From RFXV01 sp038150465 (GTDB taxonomy: Bacteria; Bacteroidota; Bacteroidia; Flavobacteriales; Schleiferiaceae): a stretch of DNA of 64,000 nt. Shown piece by piece: positions 8,125 through 16,727 of the stretch. Position 1 is the stretch's first letter. The number at the start of each line of letters is the position of its first letter. A program made the translations under genes and the position numbers. The DNA is taken from positions 1 to 64,000 of the forward strand of contig JAYOTP010000007.1 of NCBI GenBank assembly GCA_038150465.1. The letters are read 5' to 3'. The notes beneath the pieces were generated by a model. The model searched no databases and was not told where the DNA came from. It saw only the letters and a program-made list of their open reading frames with translations.

Positions 8125-9233
8125 CAGCTCTTTTTTATTCCATTGATCCTGTTCTCAGCATGCGCCCACATTTGCAAAAGGAGCAAGAGGGGCTCCAAGA
8201 TGGGCGCCAAAAGAGCCATCCACCATTTACCCAGACGACAGGAGCCGATCTGCATGAAGATCTGAAAAAAGACAAAGCGAGCGGACAACACCCCCAAGAT
8301 CATAGGGCTCCACAAAAAAGAAAAGAAGGGAAGCACACAAACTGCCAGCCAGTACAAAAGGGATGTGGCGCCCCAAAGGCCCAGAAGGAATTTGGGTAGG
8401 AACGGGTAGAAGGCCGCCGTGCTCATATGTCTGCGCAGCTGTTGCTTCCACTGAACGACTCCTGACTTGGAAGGAGAAAAGGTAAAGGCATTTGGGTGAA
8501 GGAGCACGCGCGCCTTGTAGGCACTCAAGGCATTTTGGATGAACAGGTCATCATCGCCGCCGGGAATGTGCATGTATTGGCTGAAGTTGTTTTGGCCCAG
8601 AAACATGCTCCGCGTGTAGCTCAAATTTCGGCCAACCCCCATATAGGCCTGCCCTCGGTTGGACCAGGACATCCAGTGCATGGCACCTGTCTGGGTTTCG
8701 AATTCAGACAGCATTCCGCTGAACCCTCTGCCCTGTACCGCACCGTAGCCCAAAACAAAAAACGGCCGGTCGCCGTGATCTGTCATTCGGCGCAGCCAGG
8801 AGGCATCTGCTGGCCGGCAATCGGCATCAGTGAGGACGACCCGCTCATTCTTAGCGGCCTTTATTCCAATTGTAAGAGCGAATTTCTTACCCACCAGATC
8901 GCGGTCGTGGTCGTGAAGATGAATGGCGCGCAGCCTTTTGTCCTTGGCTGCTTCCTCATCCAAAAAAGCCTCCGATGCGTCCCAGGAGCGGTCGTTGACA
9001 ACGATGAGTTCAAATTCCGGATGATCCTGTTTGAGCCACAATGGCAGGTGTTCCTGCAGATTCTTCAACTCATTTCGCGCACAGACGATCAGGGAAACAG
9101 GCACCGGCTTCGCCTTTGGTTCCTCCCGACTGACGGCGGGAAAGGCTGTGAAAAAGAAGAACATATATCCCAGCTGAAAGGCAACGACCCCGAGTATTGC
9201 TCCGGGGATCAGCACAGAGATCCATTCTTCCAT
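8121..9233 (-). CDS. GT2-family glycosyltransferase with C-terminal membrane helices
   Basis: 370 residues. One N-terminal membrane helix (about 8-32), a GT-A domain with VSLIVCARNE (about 47), VLTDADCRP (about 132) and a later acidic motif in GGDDDLFIQNAL (about 224), then QQLRRHMS (about 263), which resembles the Q..RRW region, and about three C-terminal helices. It belongs with inner-membrane GT2 enzymes that act on lipid-linked or polymeric sugars. It resembles the GT2 at 48672 in length and layout more than the pair at 925-3428. It is translationally coupled to rsmG (4-bp overlap), and a TACTTTTA box at 9248-9241, one base off the promoter consensus, lies just upstream. Substrate unknown. 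Confidence 0.82.
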   Translation of the reverse strand: MEEWISVLIPGAILGVVAFQLGYMFFFFTAFPAVSREEPKAKPVPVSLIVCARNELKNLQEHLPLWLKQDHPEFELIVVNDRSWDASEAFLDEEAAKDKRLRAIHLHDHDRDLVGKKFALTIGIKAAKNERVVLTDADCRPADASWLRRMTDHGDRPFFVLGYGAVQGRGFSGMLSEFETQTGAMHWMSWSNRGQAYMGVGRNLSYTRSMFLGQNNFSQYMHIPGGDDDLFIQNALSAYKARVLLHPNAFTFSPSKSGVVQWKQQLRRHMSTAAFYPFLPKFLLGLWGATSLLYWLAVCVLPFFSFLWSPMILGVLSARFVFFQIFMQIGSCRLGKWWMALLAPILEPLLLLLQMWAHAENRINGIKKSW

Positions 9234-9286
9234 AGGCGCCTAAAAGTAGAAAAGAGCGTGTATGTATCTTCGTGGAAATTTGGTCG

Positions 9287-10417
9287 ATGCGGTTTCAGCT
9301 CGAGCACCAAGACCCCAAGAGCGGGGCACGAAAAGGGATCATCCATACCGATCACGGCAGCATACCGACGCCCATCTTTATGCCTGTGGGCACTGTGGGC
9401 AGTGTCAAAGCCGTGCATCAGCGTGAATTGAAAGACGACATTGAAGCCCGGATCATCCTGGGCAACACCTATCATCTCTATCTGCGCCCGGGAATGGACA
9501 TCCTGCAAAAAGCAGGCGGTCTGCATGCCTTCATGGGCTGGGACAGACCCATCCTGACCGACAGTGGCGGCTATCAGATCTTTTCTCTTTCCAACCAGCG
9601 CAAACTCGACGAAGAAGGCGCCCATTTTCGTTCACACATCGATGGAAGTGCGCACACCTTCACGCCCGAATCCGTCATGGAGATCCAGCGACAGATCGGT
9701 TCGGATATCCTCATGGCCTTTGACGAATGTCCGCCCTATCCATGCAGCCACGAATACGCTAAGAATTCGATGGAGCTCACCCATCGCTGGCTCGACCGCT
9801 GCATTGCCTATCTGAACGACAAAGAGCCGCTCTATGGCCACAGTCAGGAACTCTTCCCCATCGTACAAGGAAGCACCTATTCAGATCTGCGGGCGCGTTC
9901 AGCCGAATACATCGCTTCGAAGGATCGCGCAGGAAATGCGATCGGTGGCCTCTCGGTGGGGGAGCCGGCGGAGGAAATGTATTCGATGTGCGCAGAAGTC
10001 TGTGCCATTCTGCCCGAAGACCGGCCGCGCTATCTGATGGGTGTTGGCACACCTGCCAACCTATTGGAAAACATCGCTCTGGGTGTGGACATGTTCGATT
10101 GTGTGATGCCCACCCGGAACGGACGCAATGGCATGCTGTTCACCTCAGAAGGCATACTCAATATGAAGAATGCCCGCTGGGCCGATGATTTCGGCCCCAT
10201 CGACCCCAACGGGAGTTGCTTTGTAGATGAGGCTTACTCGAAGGCATATGTCCGTCATCTGTTCACGGTCAATGAATACCTGGCCGGACAGATCGCCTCG
10301 ATCCACAATCTGCGCTTCTATTTGTGGCTGATGGAACAGGCCCGCGCGCACATTGAGGCAGGAGACTTCGCGGCATGGAAAGCAGTGATGGTGGAAAAAG
10401 TAAGCCGAAGACTGTGA
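9287..10417 (+). CDS. tgt: tRNA-guanine transglycosylase
   Basis: 376 residues from ATG 9287; a GTG five codons upstream overlaps a promoter-like TATCTTCG box (9265-9272) and is disfavoured. The enzyme swaps guanine-34 of tRNAs with GUN anticodons for preQ1 on the way to queuosine. Visible residues are D92 in TDSGGYQIF, the glycine-rich GGLSVGEP (220-227) and the nucleophile D271 in FDCVMPTRNGRNG. The zinc site is unusual: the family normally has CxCxxC plus a histidine, but here the aligned segment is PNGSCFVDEAY, so only C311 and probably H324 remain. I believe this is shared by many Bacteroidota TGTs, but I could not check. It overlaps the next gene by one base (TGATG). Confidence 0.94.
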   Translation: MRFQLEHQDPKSGARKGIIHTDHGSIPTPIFMPVGTVGSVKAVHQRELKDDIEARIILGNTYHLYLRPGMDILQKAGGLHAFMGWDRPILTDSGGYQIFSLSNQRKLDEEGAHFRSHIDGSAHTFTPESVMEIQRQIGSDILMAFDECPPYPCSHEYAKNSMELTHRWLDRCIAYLNDKEPLYGHSQELFPIVQGSTYSDLRARSAEYIASKDRAGNAIGGLSVGEPAEEMYSMCAEVCAILPEDRPRYLMGVGTPANLLENIALGVDMFDCVMPTRNGRNGMLFTSEGILNMKNARWADDFGPIDPNGSCFVDEAYSKAYVRHLFTVNEYLAGQIASIHNLRFYLWLMEQARAHIEAGDFAAWKAVMVEKVSRRL

Positions 10418-11499
10418 TGCTCAAGATCCTCGACCGATACATTCTCGTCAAATTCCTCGGGACTTTTTTCGTGGCCATCGCCCTGATCCTGATGATCGCC
10501 GTGGTCTTCGACATCTCCGAAAAGATCGAAGACTTCGTCAGCAAAGGAGCCAGCCTGCGGGAGATCGTCATGGACCACTACATGAATTTCTTGGTCTTCT
10601 ACGGCAATCTGTTCAGCTCCATGATCGTGTTCATCGCCACGATCTTTTTCACATCCAAAATGACGGCACGCACCGAGCTGGTCGCCATGCTTACAGGCGG
10701 GATGAGCTTCAAAAGACTCCTCTACCCCTACTTCCTCGGCGCCACACTGATCGCTGGGATCAGTCTTTACCTGAGCCATTTCGTCATCCCCAAGACCAAC
10801 GAAACGCGGCTGAATTTCGAATGGCGCTACATCAAGGACAAGAGCAAGGAACGCTTTCAGAATCTGCATCGGCAGATCCGACCAGGCCACATGATCTTTT
10901 TGGAGAATTACAACACGCGCAGGATGTCGGGCTATCACTTCGCGTACGAACACTTTGAGGGACAGCGCATGCTCAGCGCCATGAAAAGCGACTTCATGCG
11001 CTACGATACGGTCACCACCAAATGGCGCCTGGACAATGTGGTCATCCGCAGCATAGACGAAGACGGCACCCAGCATCTTCGTCGGGAACGTCGGATCGAC
11101 ACCACCCTCGCCCTGCTCCCTGAGGATCTGGCCACCATCATCTACAATGCGGAGATGATGCCGACCCCCGAACTCAACGAATTCATCCGGGCGGAACAAT
11201 TGCGCGGTTCGGAAAACGTCAACTACTTCATCATCGAGAAACTCAAACGCACGAGCTGGCCTGCATCCACCTACATTTTGGTGCTCATTGCCCTTTCCCT
11301 TTCTTCTCAGAAAACCCGAGGCGGACTCGGACTCAACATCGCCATTGGCCTGGCGATCTGCGTGTCCTACATCTTCTTCATGCAGATCAGTACCACATTT
11401 GCCACGCTGAGCAACTTCCCGCCTCTGCTGGCGGTTTGGCTGCCCAACATATTTTTCAGCCTCCTTGGCCTTTATCTCTATGCCCGTGCGCCCAAATAA
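10417..11499 (+). CDS. LptF/LptG-family permease
   Basis: 360 residues. The opening MLKILDRYILVKFLGTFF is the typical start of YjgP/YjgQ (LptF/LptG) proteins, inner-membrane halves of the ABC machine that lifts lipopolysaccharide towards the outer membrane. There are three hydrophobic segments in the first 130 residues, a periplasmic jellyroll-like middle (about 135-275, including RRMSGYHFAYEHFEG) and three helices at the end. Which of LptF or LptG it is cannot be told from one copy. The start is the TGATG junction with tgt; an upstream in-frame start inside tgt is not needed. It is part of the tgt-lptG-EamA run. Confidence 0.9.
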   Translation: MLKILDRYILVKFLGTFFVAIALILMIAVVFDISEKIEDFVSKGASLREIVMDHYMNFLVFYGNLFSSMIVFIATIFFTSKMTARTELVAMLTGGMSFKRLLYPYFLGATLIAGISLYLSHFVIPKTNETRLNFEWRYIKDKSKERFQNLHRQIRPGHMIFLENYNTRRMSGYHFAYEHFEGQRMLSAMKSDFMRYDTVTTKWRLDNVVIRSIDEDGTQHLRRERRIDTTLALLPEDLATIIYNAEMMPTPELNEFIRAEQLRGSENVNYFIIEKLKRTSWPASTYILVLIALSLSSQKTRGGLGLNIAIGLAICVSYIFFMQISTTFATLSNFPPLLAVWLPNIFFSLLGLYLYARAPK

Positions 11500-11503
11500 T
11501 TTA

Positions 11504-12379
11504 ATGCGTCTGCATTTCATCGTATTCCTGTGGGGGTTCACGGGCATACTCGGCGCTCTGATCAGCCTTGAAGCGCTCGAGTTGGTCTTTTACCGAATGG
11601 GACTGGCCGCAGCCATTCTCTGGGTTTGGGCCTTTTGGAAGAAAAAGGAGCTGCGCATCGGTTTCACTCAGCTGTCCATGTATCTGCTCACCGGAGCGGT
11701 GATCGCCGTGCACTGGGTGACCTTCTTCCACGCGATCAAAGTTTCCAATGTGAGTGTGACCCTCGCCTGCCTGAGCTCTGTTGCTGTCTTTGTCTCTCTT
11801 ATTGAACCCTTGGTCTATAAAAGACGGGTCCGGATGCAGGAGATCCTCCTTTCCCTGCTGGGCGTGCTCGGACTCTTTTTGATCTTCCAGTTCGAGGGCG
11901 ACCACCGGGAGGGCATCCTCTATGCGCTCATCTCCGCTTTTCTCGCCGCCGTATTCAGCGTCCTGAATGGAAAATTCGTTCAGTCAGATGCCTCGGAAAA
12001 AATATCGGTCTACGAGCTCAGCGGTGGCTGGCTGGTCCTGACCGTCTACCTGCTTTTAAATGGAAGCTTCCAAAACGGACCGCCGGCGCTTCAGGGCTTT
12101 GACCTGCTTTGGCTCTTCATACTGGGTGGAATCTGTACTGCCTACGCCTTCATCGTTTCGGTGGACGTGATGAAGGAGCTGAGTCCGTTCACCACGGTTT
12201 TGACCATCAACCTCGAACCGGTCTATGGGATCATTTTGGCCCAACTGCTTTTTAGTGAAAAAGAGAGCATGACCCCTTACTTTTACCTCGGAACCGGGAT
12301 CATTTTGTCTTCAGTCATCCTGAATGGATATCTGAACAGGAAAAGGCGGATCAGACAGCGAATAGAAACCGAAATTTGA
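11504..12379 (+). CDS. EamA/DMT-superfamily transporter
   Basis: 291 residues, about ten predicted membrane helices in two EamA halves (about 5-135 and 150-285). The motif HWVTFFHAIKVSNVSVTLACL near residue 65 and LEPVYGIILAQLLFSE near 240 are typical of drug/metabolite transporters. The ATG chosen lies 4 bp after the lptG stop; in-frame starts inside lptG (11465, 11480) would add a non-conserved leader. Substrate unknown; the family exports amino acids, nucleosides or other small molecules. Confidence 0.85.
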   Translation: MRLHFIVFLWGFTGILGALISLEALELVFYRMGLAAAILWVWAFWKKKELRIGFTQLSMYLLTGAVIAVHWVTFFHAIKVSNVSVTLACLSSVAVFVSLIEPLVYKRRVRMQEILLSLLGVLGLFLIFQFEGDHREGILYALISAFLAAVFSVLNGKFVQSDASEKISVYELSGGWLVLTVYLLLNGSFQNGPPALQGFDLLWLFILGGICTAYAFIVSVDVMKELSPFTTVLTINLEPVYGIILAQLLFSEKESMTPYFYLGTGIILSSVILNGYLNRKRRIRQRIETEI

Positions 12380-12398
12380 CCCAAGAACAAGCGATCGA

Positions 12399-13352
12399 AT
12401 GGATTATTTGGACTTTGAACAACCCATCAAGGAACTGCAGGAGCAGTTGGAGCGAACGGTGAACATAGAGAAAGAGACAAAGGTGGACATGAGCAAGACC
12501 ATCAAGGAGCTCGAAAAGAACATCGTGAGTACGCGCAAGCAGATCCAGAACAATTTGACCTCCTGGCAGCGTGTTCAGCTTTCCAGGCACCCACAAAGGC
12601 CCTACACACTGGCCTACATCGAAGCGCTGACGGATGGACAGTTCATGGAACTGCACGGCGATCGAAGCGTGAAAGACGACAAAGCCATGGTCGGCGGATG
12701 GGGTTTGATCGATGGAGAGAGTTATATGATGATCGGTCAGCAAAAAGGAGTCAACACCAAAATGCGCCAGTACAGGAATTTTGGAATGGCCAATCCGGAA
12801 GGATACCGAAAGGCCTTGCGCCTGATGAAACAGGCCGAAAAATTCAACCGGCCGGTGATCACCTTCATCGACACACCCGGAGCATTCCCCGGGCTGGAAG
12901 CCGAAGAGCGCGGACAAGGCGAAGCCATCGCTCGGAACATCTATGAAATGTGCCAGCTGAAAACGCCCATCATCTGTGTGATCATTGGTGAAGGCGCATC
13001 GGGAGGTGCGCTCGGGATCGGCGTTGGGGACCGTGTTCTCATGATGGAAAACACCTGGTATTCGGTGATCTCCCCTGAGAGCTGCTCATCCATCCTTTGG
13101 AGAAACTGGGACCACAAAGAGGAAGCTGCGGAAGCGCTGAAATTGACGGCTCAGGACATGATGGAGAACAAGCTCATCGACGGCATCATCAAGGAGCCTT
13201 TGGGAGGCGCACACACCAACCCTGAAGAGACTTTTTCTACGGTCAAGAAGGCCATTTTGAAAAATCTGGAAAAGCTTCAGGAGATGGATACGGACAAGCT
13301 GCTGGCCGCCCGGATCCGTAAATTCAGCAGAATGGGCGCGGTGAAGAGCTGA
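12399..13352 (+). CDS. accA: Acetyl-CoA carboxylase carboxyltransferase, alpha subunit
   Basis: 317 residues, the normal length. AccA with AccD transfers the carboxyl group from biotin to acetyl-CoA, the first step of fatty acid synthesis. Signature parts are LDFEQPIKELQEQLE at the N-terminus, RPYTLAYIEAL (about 67), FMELHGDRS, FIDTPGAFPGLEAEERGQGE (about 158) and IGEGASGGALGIGVGDRVLM (about 199). It follows the EamA gene by 19 bp and converges with ftsY (8 bp between the stops). Confidence 0.97.
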   Translation: MDYLDFEQPIKELQEQLERTVNIEKETKVDMSKTIKELEKNIVSTRKQIQNNLTSWQRVQLSRHPQRPYTLAYIEALTDGQFMELHGDRSVKDDKAMVGGWGLIDGESYMMIGQQKGVNTKMRQYRNFGMANPEGYRKALRLMKQAEKFNRPVITFIDTPGAFPGLEAEERGQGEAIARNIYEMCQLKTPIICVIIGEGASGGALGIGVGDRVLMMENTWYSVISPESCSSILWRNWDHKEEAAEALKLTAQDMMENKLIDGIIKEPLGGAHTNPEETFSTVKKAILKNLEKLQEMDTDKLLAARIRKFSRMGAVKS

Positions 13353-13360
13353 ACGAACGA

Positions 13361-14314
13361 TCAGCCTTTGTCGAAGAGCGACCGAACAAAGCCGTTCGCA
13401 TCGAAGACCTGCAGGTCTTCCATTCCCTCTCCCACACCAATGAAACGCACAGGGATTCCGAATTCAGAGGCGATCCCGATCACCACACCGCCTTTGGCCG
13501 TGCCGTCGAGTTTGGTGAGCACCAGACCGCTCACATCTGTTGCCGCTGTGAATTGTTTGGCCTGTTCGAGGGCATTTTGTCCTGTGGAACCATCCAGCAC
13601 CAGAAGAACTTCGTGCGGTGCCTCAGGAACCAACTTTTGAAGGACTCTCCGGATCTTAGACAGCTCATTCATCAGATTCACTTTGTTGTGAAGACGTCCC
13701 GCCGTATCGATGAGGACAACGTCAGCTTCTTCACTCAATGCCTTTTGGAGGGTCTCAAAGGCCACGGCTGACGGATCGGTGTTCATCCCCTTGGAGACGA
13801 TATCCACTTGCGCTCTCTCGCTCCATATGGTCAATTGATCCACAGCAGCTGCCCGGAAGGTATCGGCCGCTCCCAACACCACCTTTTTGCCTGCCTGCTT
13901 GAATCGGTGGGCCAGTTTCCCGATGGATGTGGTCTTGCCCACTCCATTCACACCGACCACAAGAAGGACAAGGGGCTTGGGTGCATCTTGAAGATCGAAG
14001 GTGATGGGCGAATGGGCTTCAGTCCCCTCCACCATTTGGGCGGCCACTTCCTCTTCAAGTATGGTGTCGAGTTCAGAAGTGGACATGTACTTATCCTTGC
14101 TCACGCGGGCCTCGATGCGTTCAATGATCTTCACTGTGGTCTGCACGCCCACATCTGAAGTGATCAGCATTTCTTCGAGCTCGTCCAGTACCTCGGGATC
14201 CACCCGACTCTTGCCCGCAACAACACGCGCCAGCTTTCCAAAGAAATGCTCGCGTGTCTTGCGTATTCCCCCGGACAATTTCTCCTGATCCTTATTGCTG
14301 CTGAAAAAACCCAT
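13361..14314 (-). CDS. ftsY: Signal recognition particle receptor FtsY
   Basis: 317 residues. FtsY is the membrane-associated GTPase that receives ribosomes carried by Ffh. The NG domain is complete: VVGVNGVGKTTSIGKLA (about 118-134), GAADTFRAAAVDQL, VLIDTAGR (about 206), TKLDGTAKGG (about 270) and FIGVGEGMEDLQVF at the end. The long acidic A domain of E. coli FtsY is absent, as is usual outside the Proteobacteria. It is last in the block rpmB-rpmG-DUF4295-ftsY, but a terminator-like hairpin lies just before it, so it may be partly uncoupled. Its partner ffh is at 31238. Confidence 0.97.
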   Translation of the reverse strand: MGFFSSNKDQEKLSGGIRKTREHFFGKLARVVAGKSRVDPEVLDELEEMLITSDVGVQTTVKIIERIEARVSKDKYMSTSELDTILEEEVAAQMVEGTEAHSPITFDLQDAPKPLVLLVVGVNGVGKTTSIGKLAHRFKQAGKKVVLGAADTFRAAAVDQLTIWSERAQVDIVSKGMNTDPSAVAFETLQKALSEEADVVLIDTAGRLHNKVNLMNELSKIRRVLQKLVPEAPHEVLLVLDGSTGQNALEQAKQFTAATDVSGLVLTKLDGTAKGGVVIGIASEFGIPVRFIGVGEGMEDLQVFDANGFVRSLFDKG

Positions 14315-14320
14315 ATGAAC

Positions 14321-14346
14321 AAAAAAGCCACTGTGTACAGTGGCTA
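14321..14346 (-). terminator. Hairpin terminator between DUF4295 gene and ftsY
   Basis: On the minus strand, AGCCACTGTA and TACAGTGGCT form a 9-10 bp stem followed by six T (the A run at 14321-14326). It lies 24 bp after the DUF4295 stop and 7 bp before the ftsY start, so it should reduce read-through into ftsY. Confidence 0.8.
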
Positions 14347-14369
14347 TTCTAAATGTCGGTCTGTAAAGA

Positions 14370-14516
14370 TTACTTGAAGAAATCCTTGGCTGCGTCCTTG
14401 GAGACGATCCGCTCTTCGAAGGTATAATTTCCCTTGTCCGATTTGACCATCTTGATGACCTTGGTCATACTGACTCCGCCTTCTTTCTTCAGCGTTGCTA
14501 CTACTTTCTTTGCCAT
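14370..14516 (-). CDS. DUF4295 small basic protein
   Basis: 48 residues, too short for many gene finders: MAKKVVATLKKEGG at the start and DAAKDFFK at the end. This small, lysine-rich protein is found in Bacteroidota directly after rpmG, which is the case here (3 bp between the ATG and the rpmG stop). The position and charge suggest a ribosome-associated role, but its function is unknown. Confidence 0.9.
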   Translation of the reverse strand: MAKKVVATLKKEGGVSMTKVIKMVKSDKGNYTFEERIVSKDAAKDFFK

Positions 14517-14519
14517 GGC

Positions 14520-14702
14520 TTACTTGATCTCTTTGTGAAGGGTCATACGCTTGAGGACGGGATTGTACTTCTTGAGTTCCATCCGGTCCGGGCTGTTCTT
14601 CTTGTTCTTGGTGGTGATGTACCTCGATGTTCCAGGCATGCCGGAATCCTTGTGCTCTGTGCACTCCAGGATGACCTGTACCCGATTTCCTTTCTTGGCC
14701 AT
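14520..14702 (-). CDS. rpmG: 50S ribosomal protein L33
   Basis: 60 residues. MAKKGNRVQVILECTEH and SRYITTKNKKN are diagnostic for L33. The zinc-ribbon cysteine pairs of the C+ form are missing (only one Cys), so this is the zinc-independent type. It lies 26 bp downstream of rpmB in the same operon. Confidence 0.97.
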   Translation of the reverse strand: MAKKGNRVQVILECTEHKDSGMPGTSRYITTKNKKNSPDRMELKKYNPVLKRMTLHKEIK

Positions 14703-14728
14703 TTGCTTGTTCTTCTCTTATTGGCTTC

Positions 14729-14965
14729 TTAGTCGATCAGTCCTTTGGCCCGTGCATCCTTCAACACGGCGGATATTCCCTTGCGGTTGATATCCTTCAG
14801 GGCCGAAGCGGAAACACGCAGAGTGATCCAACGATCCTCTTCTGGGATGTAGAATCTCTTCTTGCTCAGATTCACCTCAAAACGCCTCTTGTTCTTCTTG
14901 TTCGAGAAGGAGACGTGATGACCCGTCATCGCTTTCTTTCCGGTCAACTCACAGACTTTGGACAT
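14729..14965 (-). CDS. rpmB: 50S ribosomal protein L28
   Basis: 78 residues from the ATG at 14965 (MSKVCELTGKKAMTGHHVSFS). The frame is open upstream to 15028, but the conserved L28 N-terminus begins at MSKVC, which fixes the start. The first gene of the ribosomal block; a CAAAATAA sequence at 14998-15005 (TTATTTTG on the minus strand, one base off the consensus) may be its promoter. Confidence 0.97.
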   Translation of the reverse strand: MSKVCELTGKKAMTGHHVSFSNKKNKRRFEVNLSKKRFYIPEEDRWITLRVSASALKDINRKGISAVLKDARAKGLID

Positions 14966-15035
14966 GGCTACACTTTTTATCCCCAAAAAAGGGAGTGCAA
15001 AATAAGAGATTATTTTCCGGATAGACAACGGTCTG

Positions 15036-16271
15036 TTAAGCCTCCAAATACTTGCGCAGAAGGTTCAATGCCGTCAGTCCGCTCCTGCGGATGTTCCGTT
15101 CTCGGTGCATGCCCATCCGGAAGCATTCTGCCCAGGTGCCCGAGGGCCCGTGAATACCGATCCAAACCGTTCCTACCGGCTTCTCTTCCGTGCCGCCCGT
15201 GGGGCCGGCCACTCCGCTGACCGAGACACAGACCTCTGTTTCATAGCGCGAACAGCCACCAATGGCCATGGCACGTACCACCTCTTCACTCACTGCGCCA
15301 TGGGTTTCGATCGCCGCCTGCGGAACACCCAGTTCCCGCACCTTCACCTCATTGGCATAGGCCACCGCACCGCCCTTGAAGTAGGCCGAGCTCCCAGAAA
15401 CAGTGGTGAGAAGGTGGGCGATGTAGCCGCCAGTGCAGCTCTCTGCCGTGGAAAGGCTCCATCCTTTTTTGATCAGGGACCGCCCGACCACTTCCTGCAG
15501 GCTGTCCCTGCCTTCGCCATAGATCTCTGTTCCAATGACCTTTCGCAGCTTTTGATGCTCCTCTTCGATGCTGTGTTCAAGCGCAGCGCGTTCGCCCATT
15601 CCGCTCAGCCGCAACTTGACGATGCCCGGCGAAGGCAGATAGGCCAGTTTCAAACTCTTTGGCAGTCCCAGCTCCCATTCGCGGATCTGTTCGGCCAGAA
15701 CCGATTCTGGGATGCCTTGGGTAAGAAAGGTCCTGTGGACGATGTCCTGCTGGAGAAAGTTTTCAGCGATCCAGGGCAGCACTGCCGTGTGCATCAGGTG
15801 CTTCATCTCATAGGGCACTCCTGGCATGGAGATGAAGAACCGGTCCTCATGTTCAAATCGCATGGCACTGGCCGTTCCCACATCGTTCTTCCAGATGAAG
15901 GCATTGCTGGGCAATTCTGCCTGATCCCTGTTCAGGTGAGAGATGTCCCGTCCCATTTGCTGAAAAAGCGACTGGATATGGGCAAAGACCTCCTGATCGA
16001 ACTGCAGCTCACCACCGAAATAGCGCGTGAGCGTGTGCTTGGTCAGATCGTCTTTGGTGGGCCCGAGCCCTCCGGTGATCAGCACCAGCTGGGTATCTGT
16101 ATGCAGGCCATCCAGTGTCTGGACGATGGCCTCAGAGGTATCGCGTATGGAATGGATGCGGTGCACCTCTACGCCCACTTCATTCAGCTTCTGGCCCATC
16201 CAGGCCGAATTGGTATCAATGGTTTGTCCGATGAGGATCTCATCTCCTATCGTGATCAATTCTGCCTGCAT
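15036..16271 (-). CDS. cinA: CinA-family nicotinamide-nucleotide amidohydrolase
   Basis: 411 residues with two domains. The N-terminal molybdopterin-binding-like part (about 1-170) has GDEILIGQTIDTNSAW and LVLITGGLGPTKDDLT. The C-terminal PncC-type amidase (about 250-408) has STAESCTGGYIAHLL and SGVAGPTGGTEEKPVGTVWIG. The family deamidates nicotinamide mononucleotide for NAD recycling and can act on ADP-ribose. It directly abuts ruvX: the ruvX stop codon touches the cinA ATG. Confidence 0.95.
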   Translation of the reverse strand: MQAELITIGDEILIGQTIDTNSAWMGQKLNEVGVEVHRIHSIRDTSEAIVQTLDGLHTDTQLVLITGGLGPTKDDLTKHTLTRYFGGELQFDQEVFAHIQSLFQQMGRDISHLNRDQAELPSNAFIWKNDVGTASAMRFEHEDRFFISMPGVPYEMKHLMHTAVLPWIAENFLQQDIVHRTFLTQGIPESVLAEQIREWELGLPKSLKLAYLPSPGIVKLRLSGMGERAALEHSIEEEHQKLRKVIGTEIYGEGRDSLQEVVGRSLIKKGWSLSTAESCTGGYIAHLLTTVSGSSAYFKGGAVAYANEVKVRELGVPQAAIETHGAVSEEVVRAMAIGGCSRYETEVCVSVSGVAGPTGGTEEKPVGTVWIGIHGPSGTWAECFRMGMHRERNIRRSGLTALNLLRKYLEA

Positions 16272-16700
16272 CTAGGAACTTTTTTTCTTATCGAGGAAAG
16301 ACTGCAGGATGATGGCCGCACTCATGCTGTCCACCCGTTCCTTTTCCCTTCGCTTTTGCTTGGGCACACCTGCCTCGATCATTGCCTGAACCGCCATTTT
16401 TGATGTGAATCGCTCGTCCTGCAAGAAAACCGGGATCTCTTTGAACTGTTCTTTGAGCCGACCGATGATGCGATGCACCAATGCCGAATTATCCGATGCC
16501 CCACCGTCCAGTTGCTTCGGATCACCCACCACCAGCCCGGCGCATGCTTCTTCGCCGATCAGCACTTCCAATCGGTCCATCAGCTCATGAGTCGGACAAG
16601 CCGAAACAGGAGAGGCCACCATCGCCAGTACATCGGTCACGGCCAGACCCGTGCGCTTGGCACCGACATCGATGGCAATATATCTTCCTGCGGCTTTCAA
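16272..16700 (-). CDS. ruvX: RuvX/YqgF RNase H-fold nuclease
   Basis: 142 residues if begun at the TTG at 16700; no ATG or GTG lies near the conserved start. YIAIDVGAKRTGLAVTD (from residue 6) holds the first catalytic aspartate, GLVVGDPKQLDG is the middle motif, FLQDERFTSKMA the next, and KERVDSMSAAIILQ the last aspartate. The family is a putative Holliday-junction resolvase, shown in some bacteria to process pre-16S rRNA. The TTG start lies within 6 bp of the dapD promoter box on the other strand, so the two divergent genes share this site. Confidence 0.9.
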   Translation of the reverse strand: MKAAGRYIAIDVGAKRTGLAVTDVLAMVASPVSACPTHELMDRLEVLIGEEACAGLVVGDPKQLDGGASDNSALVHRIIGRLKEQFKEIPVFLQDERFTSKMAVQAMIEAGVPKQKRREKERVDSMSAAIILQSFLDKKKSS

Positions 16701-16705
16701 CTGCG

Positions 16706-16713
16706 TACTTTTG
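16706..16713 (+). promoter_or_regulatory. TAnnTTTG promoter box for dapD
   Basis: TACTTTTG is an exact match to the Bacteroidota -7 element, 15 bp before the dapD ATG. No good TTG at -33 is seen. It abuts the start of ruvX on the other strand. Confidence 0.6.
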
Positions 16714-16727
16714 GCAAAAGTAGCCCA

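Noticed and set aside
10318..11547. 409-residue minus-strand open frame
   Set aside because: Antisense shadow of the LptF/LptG-family gene; rich in His, Asp and Glu as expected for the complement of hydrophobic codons.
15105..16403. 432-residue plus-strand open frame
   Set aside because: It lies antisense to cinA and ruvX, both of which carry clear family motifs; its protein has no recognisable pattern.
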